Shown: piece after piece, positions 1 through 10,689 of the stretch | How positions within the stretch are numbered: the stretch's first letter is position 1 | Layout: every line of letters starts with the position of its first letter | Source: Odontocerum albicorne | Taxonomy: Eukaryota; Arthropoda; Insecta; Trichoptera; Odontoceridae | DNA: 64,000 bases | Assembly: GCA_949825065.1 (NCBI GenBank) | Contig: OX463856.1 | Span: 18,286,632-18,350,631 of the forward strand | Reading direction: 5' to 3' | Position numbers and translations under genes: made by a program | Notes under the pieces: model-generated | Database searches by the model: none | What the model saw: only the letters and a program-made list of their open reading frames with translations | Told to the model about the DNA's origin: nothing

Positions 1-3000
1 ATTTTTCTTCAACTCATCAAAATACCGACTGCCATACATCACAATTTGATAATGTCGATTGTAGCAAAATTAAAAACATAACCAGGTCAAAAAGAAAACG
101 CACCCTGGAAGAAGATCATGAAAATCAAATAAATCGGGAAACAATACCTGTAAATAAGAAAATAGATGTAATATCATTACTCTCTCCAATTCCTGATAAG
201 ATGGGAGATCCCGCTTTGTGCCAAATAGATCTCACTCGTAGTCCAAGGTTGATAGAAGTTGAAAATGAAAACAAGGAAGCTAATAAAATTCCCAGCTCGT
301 CGACACCTTTTTTCATTAATAGATTTAAATCATTAAAACCTCAAACAAATATCAATACCAACTTAATGGCTAATATGATCTCTCCAATACCAAAAAAAGT
401 AAAAGTATTGGAGGCTCCTGCATCAACATTAGCCCCTGAAATTATATTGGATGATGAAGATCCAGGAGATTATGTAACTATAGATAAAGTTGGCAGTTCT
501 ACAATGGGTTCTAACATAACTGTGATAGAGTTAGATGAAGAAAACTCATTAATTCAACCAGAATCTAGTAATTCTGAAAATACGGTGGTCAAAACTAAGG
601 AAAAAGATATTGAATATGAATCTTTATCGAGCATAGATTTGACTGAGGATTGTTTATTGGCAGAATTAAAGGAAAATGACAATACAGTTGTGCAAAATAA
701 GAAATATGAATGTTATGATCTAACATTAGACAATAGCGATAGCACAGTAGGAAAATCTATGAATACTTTGATTAATAGGCGATCCCAAATATTAAATGCG
801 CTGGCCTATACAGTTCTCGGTAACTCATTTACACCAAATGCAGTACAAAACGTACCAAAAAGAGTTAATAAAAATGGATCTAATATTTACAATCCAAGAA
901 ATAACTTTGAACCCACTGGCTTAAGAATGGTTGTTATCGACGGGAGTAATGTAGCTATGGGGTAAGTTTTTATCTATATATATATTTTAAAATGTTATTT
1001 ATAATAATATTAATATAAAGATGATTTGTATAGCAGCGTTTAGAGAGCAGACTCTCCTCAAGAGGTCTCTAATTCGGGATTAGAACTCACTATTATTGAC
1101 AGATGAAAAATATTACAAAAAAAAACAAGTTGAGTGTAAGGATAGGAAGCTAGTGGCCGTGGCCATTAGATTAGATACTTCGATCAGAAAAATATATTTG
1201 GTAAGAAAACTTGCACGGAAAGACGAACTATAAAGAAACCTTTGTGGATCTTCTGATATGTGATAGTAACACATTCAGATTTAGGTCAAATACAGTGTTT
1301 GTGTGTAGTATTCATATACATTTATAAATTTTGATAAGACCTCTTAAAAAGGGTGCTTCCTAAAGCTGCACATGTCACCCATATCTCGAACAATAAGATA
1401 TTGACCATACCACCTCACAGGACCAGCAATGGTGTAAACTTGATCGAAATAATCTGTCCTATTGGATTGATTTGGAATGATCAATTTATTAGATGAAGAA
1501 GAAATTGACCTTGTTTAACTTCTCTCCGAAAGAACAATTCTCAGACATGGATTATACTTGTATGAACATTCATATGGATTATTCTAGGTGCTTAGAATTT
1601 ATTTATACAACAATTTTTCAAAGACTAAAAATAGATGACCTGTTAATACGGACAAAATATTTTTTTATGCATTAATAAATTTCCTTACTATCATTTGCAC
1701 TGAAAGAGAATTTGTAAATTGATAAATAATTTCCCATTGGAATAATATTTTTAGTGTATTGTAATTTGTTTTATCAAACACTGTTTATTCCACTTTATGT
1801 AACGGAATAATCCTACCGGTTTCAACTCATCATCAGGGAGGACAAACAAGACTTATTAGTGTAGATTAAATTGTCACGAATGTGATAATTTGACATCAGC
1901 GAATATTCCTTCATATGCGCTCGTTTGCTAGCAAGCTTCCTTTTTTTCTTTTCTTTTCCATTACGATCAAATTATCTCGCATGGCCTAACAATATGAGTT
2001 TCAAAGGCGAGAAATGTCGCAAGTGAACAGACTGTATATCCTTTTCTCAATTTACATCTTTCTCACATGCCATTTATTGAGATATTATATAAATATATAT
2101 AGGGTTTTTCAAATTGAGCGTTTTTTTTAATTCTTGGATAAAACACAGATGGCGTCACGAACTTGCCTGGGTCTTGTGACATTTGAGAAGTGTAATGTAT
2201 GACATTTATAAAAATGGAGTCGTATATAGGTACAATACAACAACGCGTTCAAATTGCTGAATTATTTTATGTATTGTAATCTCCGGAAACGGTGATATTA
2301 ATTGGCCACCAAGATCATGTAATCTGACACCGTTGAACTATTTTCTCTGGGGTTACGTGAAAAGTCAGGTCTATAAGAATGAACCCCGATCAATTCCTGA
2401 GCTGAAGGATGAAATTATTCGCGTTATTAGTAAGTTAGAACCGCAATTATGCCAAAATGTCATCGAAATTTTTGACGAAAGAGTGGACATCTTTGGAGCT
2501 GCAAGAGGTAGACATTTGACGGATATTATTTTTTTGTGTTTAAATGTCATACATTATACTTCAATAACCAATAAAAAGTTTTTTGAAATCAAAGCAAATT
2601 GTGTGTTTTATTCAAGAATTTAAAAAAATAGAATTAAAAAAACCGCTTAATTTGAAAGACCCTTTACAAGTGTTTCAAAACCTATTTTATAAAACCATCT
2701 CAAGATTTCTTTCTTAATTCTAATTATATCATTCAACTTTCAACAGTTATCTCTAGACTGGTCATTGCTTACCATATCATAAACATGTTTTTATTTGATA
2801 AACTATTTGCAAAATTATACCTAATAAGATGTTGACATTTTTGCCACCCTGTACATGAATATTCTACCATTCTGTGTACAAAAATTGTAAAATAACATGT
2901 CTTTAATAAGGAAAAAATATCTTTTTATGCAGTTGAACTTCACAATTACTTTTTTCAGGCACAAACATGGAAAGTGCTTTTCTGTAGAGGGATTACAAAT

Positions 3001-6000
3001 CTGCATTGATTATTTTTTGAAAAGAGGCCATGAAGTCAAAGCTTTTGTTCCTAGATTCAGGTATTTTTCAAATTGTATTTTATTATTAAGTTGTTCGGAA
3101 AATAATGGTCAATTTTAATATATCGTTTCGAACGTTGTTTGCTTAGGCCAACCTATCACAGCCCAGTTGTATTTAAAAACAACCAGCACTGATTAACCAA
3201 AGAGGACCAATCTTGCTTCCTGACATTGCACAACCTCACATTGCATAATTGACTATTAAATTAAGAGTTGGGCTATGAAACGTTACCTTATCCACCTTAC
3301 CTGATCTATCGCCAACCGACTTTCACCTTTTCAAGCACTTTGATAACTATCGATGGCAGAAAAAAATCAATAACAGAGAAGCAGCAGTAAATGTCTAAAG
3401 AATTTTTATCTATCTGAGTTGTATTCTATTAGCATAAAGAAACATATAATTCATTGGCACAAATGCGTTGAATCAAATGACTCGTACTTAATTAATATAG
3501 TTTATTTACTCTCAAGTTATATTTAATTGAATTTGAATGTTGAAATTGGCCTTTATTTTTTGGAACAATCTAATATTGTATTACACTTAACATTTTGGTA
3601 GCTTTATCGCTGATAAAGATGTTAAAGGGGTAAAAAACCAGACTGAAACCTTTTTTCAAAAATTTGGTACTAACGGGAATCGAACCTGCAACTTGTGGGT
3701 TGGAAAACAGATGTCTTACTAACTCGACTACAGAAGTTTGTATTTGTAAGTACCTATAAGTACCTATAATATAAAAGTAGTATATATTTATCAAATATAA
3801 TGAATTAAAAATTAGATTTTCTGAAGGAAGAAACTGAATCAATGAAAAATTAATCATTTTTTTATTTCCTAGGCTATGAAAGTCAACCTAATATTTCTAT
3901 TTTTTATTGTTCAAAAATATTTATTTATTTTACGAGTCAGTCATGTAATATTGAATATTGTATTTCTGTTAATATTATTACAAACTCTAAGTGACGCGCA
4001 AGTACGCTCACTTATGACGTACATCACTAGGTACTATTTTTCGAGTATACTCGCTTATGACAGTTAAGTGATTAACACATTCAGTGCTGAAAACGCCTAT
4101 AGGCGATATAAATTTTTTCTGGGTGCTAAAAATGCCTATCATTCTATTCCCAATTTATTTGGGTGAATTAAATATCAAGTGAGCCTAGAGTGACCTAATG
4201 GTACTGATAGGGTTTGTAAGGGTTATATGGCTATGAATTTTTAACAGCACAGTAATTATAAAATAAATGATTCAGCAGTTAATGTGTTGACACATTTCTG
4301 AAAATACTGGAGTTAAGAAAAATCATCTTCAAAATCAATTTATATGGTTTAAAGAAGAATGGGTTTATCAAGTGTACATACTGATTCCCCACTCTATGTA
4401 GTCTCAATGATTGGCAAGTTGTAGGATTAGTTGGAACACTTGATGTCGTTACACATAGATTTTACAATTACTCAATTCAACACTTAATTTTTAAACAATT
4501 GTCTGTTTATTAACTAGCTTATACTGAACCCTAATCAACCTTATAATTGATTATTTATAGGAACAGAAGATTTAAAAGTTCTAATCCTCGACTTCTTGAT
4601 CAATTGGAAGCTCAGGGTCATGTTGTGTACACTCCATCGAGAGAAATCAAAGGCAAATTCATTGCTTCATATGATGACAGGTTAGTTTTAACATATCTTC
4701 ATAAGTGTTAAAAAAATCTCTTAGAAATGTGAATAAATTCTATAAAAGAAACTCATTGAAAAGTACAAAACTGTTTTAATTTATGAAAACATTTAAAAAA
4801 AATTTAAAGACGACGCTTTTATAGGGGGAAAATGAACTGTCAACTTCCATAAGTTTCTTTTGTAGAGTAAACTCGTATATCTGTAATATTCAATGAGTCT
4901 TAAATAGAATTCCCCAATTTTAATCATCATATTTTTGGTTCCATCATGAACACGGATGCCATAAAATTTGTCCAATATTAATACCAGTTTAATTAATAAA
5001 TGATATTTTCTTTTTGGTTGTTTCCTCAATTCTGAGAATTATGATCAGCACAAGCAATCTCTGTCCCTATGTAGTAGGACCTCCAGAAATAAGCACCCAC
5101 CTGTTTCACCTGGTCACTCCATTAGATGCATGCTTAGACACTGCACCTTTTGCCATTCATACTTTGTCATAATTTACTCAAAGTAAATTTGCGTGAGATA
5201 GCTGACATCCTGAAGATATTATTTGGTAGTGTTTACACTATTTTGCATGAACATTTGGTCATGAAAAAGCTTTTTTCGAAATGGGTGCCGCGTTTGCTCA
5301 CAATGGAACAGAAACAACAACGCATTGATGATTCAGAGCGCTGTTTGGCACTGTTTACGCGAAATAAACAGGAGTTTTTGCGTCGGTATGTGACAATGGA
5401 TGAAGAAGAAAAAAGTTCTCTTTCATCAGGACAATGCACCGTGTCATAAGTCGATGGTAACGATGGCCAAATTGCATGAGTTGAACTTCGAATTGCTTCC
5501 GCACCCACAGTATTCTCCAGATTTGGCCCCCAGCGACTATTGGCTGTTCGCAGACCTCAAAAAGATACTCCAGGGAAAAAGATTTGGCTCCAATGAAGAA
5601 GGGATTGCCGAAACTAACGTCTATTTTGAAACCAAAGATAAATCGTTCTACACGGCTGGCATAGAAAAGTTAGGAAAGCGTTGGAATGAATGTATCGCTC
5701 TTGAAGGAGACATGTTGATGAATAAAGAAGAATTTTGGCAAACAAATGTTGTTTTAGTAGTTAGTCCCGGGACTTATTGATCGATGTGTTATATTGTTTA
5801 TGTCTTTCTGTTTTGCCGATTGTTTATGTTTCTAATTATCATATGAAACTTTATAATTGGTTTGCTATTAAATATTATACTTTCCTTATGAATTGTTTTG
5901 GAATGTTAAGTTCCTGAATAAATTAAAAAGAAAAAAAGATTTTCCAAAACTAGATTTCTTTTATCTATCTTAATTATTATTTTTCCCAACAGATACATCG

Positions 6001-6215
6001 TACAATATGCAGCAGAATACGAGGGTGTTATAGTGTCCGGTGATAACTTCAGGGATCTGCTGCTAGAGAATAAATCGTGGAAGGAGACAATAGAACAGAG
6101 ATTGCTTCCATTTACCTGGGTCGGTGACATGCTCATGTTTCCTCAAGATCCATTAGGAAAGACTGGACCTAGTCTCAGTGCGTTCCTCAGTCACCCTGAC
6201 CCAAAAAAGTTGTAG
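1..6215 (+). CDS. NYN-domain ribonuclease, N4BP1/Regnase-like (3' part, spliced)
   Basis: Probable endoribonuclease of the Zc3h12a/N4BP1/KHNYN group, which cleaves RNA through a PIN-like NYN domain. Exons: <1-961, 2959-3060, 4561-4680, 5993-6215; all junctions are GT/AG and the sum (1404 nt from position 3) is an exact number of codons, giving 467 visible residues. The frame is open to position 3, so the true start lies upstream; the ATG at 201 is internal. Residues 1-305 are acidic, Ser/Thr-rich and low-complexity, with a KRKR-type basic patch near residue 32 and two SPIP motifs. The NYN domain begins about residue 308: VVIDGSNVAM (Asp313), GHEVKAFVPRFR, TPSRE, YDDR (Asp392, Asp393), VSGDNFRD (Asp411), GDMLMFPQDPLGK. 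The four acidic residues expected for metal binding are present. The protein stops about 20 residues after the domain with no CCCH finger, which favours N4BP1/KHNYN over Regnase. Introns hold mobile elements at 2101-2663, 3588-3742 and 5176-5791. Confidence 0.85.
2101..2663 (+). mobile_element. Internally deleted Tc1/mariner-superfamily element (first copy)
   Basis: Lies in the first visible intron of the NYN gene. The ends are imperfect inverted repeats of about 33 bp: left begins AGGGTTTTTCAAATTGAGCG, right reads AGGGTCTTTCAAATTAAGCG on the other strand. A start-like fragment (MESYIGTIQQRVQIAELFY, from about 2215) resembles the N-terminal helix-turn-helix of insect Tc-like transposases. It is joined after a large deletion to a C-terminal part at 2333-2530 with NYFLWGYVKSQVY and HLTDIIF. 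The central catalytic region is missing, so it is non-autonomous. Confidence 0.7.
3588..3742 (-). repeat. tRNA-derived SINE copy
   Basis: On the minus strand a tRNA-like head starts near 3740, with an A-box-like stretch (TAGTCGAGTTAGTAAGACATC region) and a B-box GGTTCGATTCC at about 3675-3690, followed by a tail with an AAAAAAGGTTTCAGTCTGG block. The same head-tail order recurs at 13355-13513, so this is a dispersed SINE rather than a tRNA gene; the ends do not form an acceptor stem. It lies in the second visible intron of the NYN gene. Confidence 0.6.
5176..5791 (+). mobile_element. Mariner family A, 5'-truncated and internally deleted copy
   Basis: Same family as the copies at 8462-9201 and 9391-10681. 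It enters at the residues REIADILKI, runs to TMDE, then skips about 255 bp and resumes at EKKKVLFHQDNAPCHKS and YSPDLAPSDYWLF. The deletion junction lies in a GAA-rich stretch shared by both edges (about 5400-5410). The 3' end is intact and contains the palindrome AGTCCCGGGACT, ending in GATGTGTTA. It sits in the last intron of the NYN gene on the same strand and cannot code for an active transposase. Confidence 0.85.
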
Positions 6216-6658
6216 TGTCATTTTGTGTAAAATGAAGGTGAAATGTTCCAAATGTTTAATTTATTTTTCCATGTGTATATTATTTTATAATTATATACTA
6301 ATTTTTTACCAAATGTGTTAGTTTCCTACCAACAAATGTTTTTCGCAGATAAATTATATAACCGTAGCTGTCGTATACAAAACAATTGAAAAGATAGAAA
6401 AAAAACTTTTGTCCTAAAATTTTTTTTGAGTAAATTATAATTCACTTACCAAGAAGAATATTGTATGGATTTATTATTTTTCTCTGCAGTATGAGCACAA
6501 GTTCATAAATTGATCACTAAATATTCTTATCATAAAAAAAATAATCTTATATTACAAACAATACATCCTTATCACACTAATACATTACATGCTAATAGGT
6601 TAGAACTATTTTATCTAATATATTTTATTGTATAGTATGATTGTTTTTGAAACACGAA

Positions 6659-6664
6659 AATAAA
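6659..6664 (+). other. Candidate polyadenylation signal AATAAA for the NYN gene
   Basis: Canonical hexamer about 445 bp after the stop codon at 6213-6215. The 3' UTR end is not otherwise defined. Confidence 0.3.
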
Positions 6665-6769
6665 CCAAGAGCCACGGTACTAATCATATATAAAGATTTT
6701 TCCAATGAAGGCTTTAGAATGTTTTTTTTATAGTAAAACGTACTTTGATGTACAAAATGTTGTGTTTCT

Positions 6770-7500
6770 TTATTTCAACATAAACGTTGATCGATTACAT
6801 TGTGAAATACAATATTGGTGGCCGTATGCAGAATGCCACTTTTTAAAAATAAATTCCGATATCTGCGCATAATTGCGATTCAATATTGGAATCATATCTT
6901 TAAGCTCTTGAATGGTTTACGCTTTGTTGGTTAAACTTTTCCTTTCACGTAGTCCCAAAGAAAATAATCTAAAGGTGTCAAATTCTATTTAGCGGCCAAT
7001 TCACATCGCCTTTTCGTGATGCCTCTGAATTTTGATCACAATAAAGCAATTGTTTATCATCTTGCTGGAACCACATTATCGTCCAAGTCAATGTGATTCA
7101 ATTCTAGGTATAAAAAGGTCTTTAACATTTTGAAATAGTGTTCCCCGTTGATTGTAAGTGCTTCGCCGTCTTCATTTTAAAAAAAGTACAGCCCAATGAC
7201 GCCTCCAACCCATAAACCACACAAAACAGTGGCATATTGTGGTTGCATTGGATTTTCTTGCATCTCTCGTGGATTTTAAACATCCAAAATGTGACAATTT
7301 TGATTGTTAACAAAGCCATTGAGGTGGAAATGAGCTTCATTGCTGAAAATGATTTTCTCGCAAAAATCAACGTCACCTATTTTGTTTTTAAACACACTGT
7401 AAACAAATTCTGAAATAAATTCTTGTGTCATAAAAAATATTTGCCATTTAGCAAACATCCTAAATGTCCTTCCATAGACGTATCATGTATGGTCACACTC
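6770..7500 (-). pseudogene. Fossil Tc1/mariner-superfamily transposase (second copy)
   Basis: Minus-strand conceptual fragments, separated by stops and frameshifts, read FSNEAHFHLNGFVNNQNCH, LCGLWVGGVIGLYFF, LELNHIDLDD and LTPLDYFLWDYVKGKV in transposase order. These match the DDE region of the insect Tc-like family also seen at 2101-2663 (shared C-terminal phrase YFLWxYVK). Clear terminal repeats were not found. Confidence 0.7.
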
Positions 7501-7660
7501 TATTGAGTAAAAATTGGTTCACCGTATGACCATGATCCTTTAGATGTTAAAAAAGGCAGCAATTCCATGAAAAAGTAAACTTAATTGACAGTTATATTTT
7601 TTAAATCAATTATACATCCATTTCTTCAAATGAATTCAGTAGTCTTTGCATACTTATATA

Positions 7661-7965
7661 CATACTATCACGCCATCTCCTTGTTGGGATAGGCAGAGGA
7701 CGAGCACCAGACTTTCCTATCTCGACACATTTTTATCCTCTTCTTCATTCATACAACTTATGACTTTCTATATTACCTTCTTTCAGAATATCATTTACTT
7801 GATCCAACCCTACTTGCCTTGGTCTTCCTCTCACACACACACACACCTTCCACTCACTTTTGCACTATTTATCTGTTTTGTTAGTCTTTCTTCATTAATT
7901 TGTTCCACGTGCTACACCATCTCAGCGTGCTCTTCATCTTTCTTAACACATCATCCTCAAGTAGC
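7661..7965 (-). repeat. RTE-like non-LTR retrotransposon 3' end
   Basis: Minus strand, near the end: GRPR followed downstream by CRDRKVWCSSSAYP. The plus strand begins with the recurring block CTATCACGCCATCTCC, also found at 26205 and, less well conserved, at 16218 and 63600. No intact frame. A short (CA)n run lies at about 7831-7845. Confidence 0.6.
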
Positions 7966-8149
7966 TGAGACAGTTTTCCAACAAATTCTGAAAGACTGGA
8001 GGGTGTGTTGAATGTTTCGTTATATAAAGGTAAGAGTGGAAAAATGGAGTGTAAAAGTTACAGCATTAGTTTGCTGAATGTAGTAAGTAAACTGTGTGAA
8101 AAAATTCTGATAGAGGTAGTGGGAAGAAAAAATGAAAAGAAAGTGTGGG

Positions 8150-8400
8150 ATGCTTAGGATGCCTTTGTAAATGGAAGAATATGCGTGAATTAGATTTTCT
8201 CTTTGCGTACTTTTGTGGAAAAGTGTATAGCAAAAAATAAAAATAATATACTGTGCATTTGTGGACATGGAAAAAGCATATGGCCGCGTGATAATAGACG
8301 AGCTATGGCAAATATGCAATTATAAATATGATTGATATAGTGTTGAATGTAAACTAATACGTTGTATTGCATCATGCTGATTTGTTGAGTAAGATGAAGA
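8150..8400 (+). pseudogene. Non-LTR reverse transcriptase fragment
   Basis: Plus-strand translation contains VDMEKAYGRVIIDELW, the reverse transcriptase motif normally FxDxEKAxDRV. Stops follow within about 15 codons. A second fragment of this kind is at 37030-37440. It is upstream of, and separate from, the mariner beginning at 8462. Confidence 0.6.
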
Positions 8401-8461
8401 GCACTCTGAAATCATTTGAGTCAAATAAATGCTGTAGAAATGCGTGCTTTGAGTGATAATG

Positions 8462-9201
8462 TAACATGTCGATTAATAAGTCCCGGGACTAACCAACAGA
8501 TGGCGCCTCTAATAACAAATCCATACCATTCTCAGTTAGTACCAACCTTTAGAAGTTATGTGTCACACTTTCATGACATTCCGCCATTGAGCAGTGGTTT
8601 TAGTGACCCTACTTTTGCTATTTTCAAAACAATGGAAAAAACCTAATTTTGTGTGTTGATAAAACATTGCTTTTTAATGGGAAAAAATACCGTTCAAACT
8701 CAGCGATGGCTTAAAAAGTGTTATCCGGGCTCTGCTCCGACGAAAACCACCATTTGTCGGTGGTATGCTGATTTCAAACGCGGTCGTACAGACACAAATG
8801 AAGCTGAACACTCTGGTCGTCCAAATGAGGCTGTTACACCAGAAAACAAAAAAAAAACTCAAAATCGTGATGGAAAATCGCAAAGTAAAGTTGTGTGAGA
8901 TAGCTGACATCCTGAAGATATCATTTGGTAGTGTTTACACTATTTTGCATGAACATTTGATCATGAAAAAACTTTTTTCGAAATGGGTGCTGCGTTTTCT
9001 CACAATGGAACAGCAATGCATCGATGATTCAGATCGCTGTTTAGCACTGTTTACGCGAAATAAACAGGAGTTTTTGCGTCGGTATGTGACTATGGATGAA
9101 ACTTGGATCCACCACTATACTCCGGAATCAAATCGGCTGTCAGCTGAGTGGAGAGCCAGCCGGTGAAAGTCGTCCAAAAGCGACTAAAAACTCAACAGTC
9201 G
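8462..9201 (+). mobile_element. Mariner family A, 5' half
   Basis: Starts with the family terminus TAACATGTCGATTAATAAG plus the palindrome AGTCCCGGGACT. The coding part runs from the HTH region (LIKHCFLMGKNTVQTQRWLK, GRTDTNEAE) to the first catalytic motif TMDETWIHHY and RLSAEW, with a stop after EKT and frameshifts near 8850. Homology to the copy at 9391-10681 ends near 9201, so the catalytic middle, C-terminus and 3' end are missing. It faces that copy in opposite orientation 190 bp away. Confidence 0.85.
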
Positions 9202-9390
9202 TCAATGTAACGTGGGTGTTACATAAAAAAAAAACTATAAGGAAAAGTTGTGATTTTTTTTCAATTTTCCTTCATAACTTACCATATAACAAGGAATCAC
9301 CAAAGAAAAACGTTAGTATTTGGATAAATTGAACTTTGCCAAGATAAGGGTTAATAAATATATGGGATTTTATATAAGGGTATTCTATCA

Positions 9391-10681
9391 TAACACATCA
9401 TCAATAAGTCCCGGGACTAACTACTAAAACATTTGTTTGCCAAAATTCTTCTTTATTCATCAACATAGTCTCCTTCAAGAGCGATACATTCATCCCAACG
9501 CTTTCCTAACTTTTCTATGCCAGCCGTGTAGAACGATATATCTTTGGTTTCAAAATAGGCGTTAGTTTCGGCAATCACTTCTTCATTGGAGCCAAATCTC
9601 TCCCTGAAGCATCTTTTTGAGGTCTGCGAACAGCCAATAGTCGCTGGAGGCCAAATCTGGAGAATACTGTAGGTGCGGAAGCAATTCGAAGTTCAACTCA
9701 TGCAATTTGGTCATCGTTACCATCGACTTGTGACACGGTGCATTGTCCGGATGAAAAAGAACTTTTTTCTTCTTCATATGGGGCCGTTTTTTTTTCAATT
9801 TCTGCCTTCAAACGCTCCAATAACGCTATGTAATATTCGCTATTGATGGTTTTTCCCTTTTCAAGGTGATCAATGAATATTATACCATGCGCATCCCAAA
9901 ATACGGAGGCCATAACCTTCCCGGCCGACTTTTGATTTTTTGGTCGCTTCGGACGACTTTCACCGGCTGGTTCTCCACTCAGCTGACTGCCGATTTGATT
10001 CCGGAGTATAGTGGTGGATCCAAGTTTCATCCATAGTCACATACCAATGCAAAAACTCCTGTTTATTTCGCGTAAACAGTGCCCAACAGCGCTCTGAATC
10101 ATCGATGCATTGTTGTTTCTTTTCCATTGTGAGCAAACGCGGCACCCATTTCGAAAAAAGTTTTTTCATGACCAAATGTTCATGGAAAATAGTGTATGTT
10201 AAACACTACCAAATGATATCTTCAGGATGTCGGCTATCTCACGCAACTTTACTTTGCGATTTTCCATCACGATTTTGAGGGATTTTTTTATGTATTCTGG
10301 TGTAACAGCCTCATTTGGAACGACCAGAGCGTTCAGCATCATTTGTGTCTGTACGACCGCGTTTGAAATCAGCATACCACCGGCAAATGGTTGTTTTCGA
10401 CGGAGCAGAGCCCGGATAACCCTTTTCTAGCCATCGCTGAGTTTGAACGGTATTTTTTCCCATTAAAAAGCAATGTTTTATCAACACACGAAATTCGGTT
10501 TTTTCCATTGTTTTGAAAATAGCAAAAGTAGCATCACTAAAATCACTGTAACTCAATGTCGGAATGTCATGAAAGTTGGACACGTAACTTCTAAAGGTTG
10601 GTACTAACTGAGAATGGTATGGATTTGTTATTAGAGGCGTCATCTGTTGGTTAGTCCCGGAGCTTATTGATCGATGTGTTA
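9391..10681 (-). mobile_element. Mariner family A, near full-length but frameshifted
   Basis: About 1.29 kb, the usual mariner length. Both ends carry TAACACATCnATCAATAAG-type inverted repeats containing AGTCCCGGGACT (CTCCGGGACT variant at the 5' end). Minus-strand fragments in order: MEKTEFRVLIKHCFLMGKN, RWYADFKRGRTDTNDAE, EIADILKISFGSVYT, TMDETWIHHYTPESN, GKVMASVFWDAHGI, FHPDNAPCHKSM, YSPDLASSDYWLF. The second and third Asp are separated by 34 residues (DD34D). Several frameshifts between the HTH and catalytic regions make it inactive. The left flank base pair is not a clean TA duplication. Confidence 0.88.
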
Positions 10682-10689
10682 CTTGTTTG

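Noticed and set aside
201..965. ATG at 201 as the start of the NYN gene
   Set aside because: The same frame is open upstream to position 3 with similar composition, so this Met is internal to a longer exon.
3660..3742. Genuine tRNA gene on the minus strand
   Set aside because: A- and B-box-like blocks are present, but there is no acceptor stem and the same unit with a shared tail recurs at 13355.
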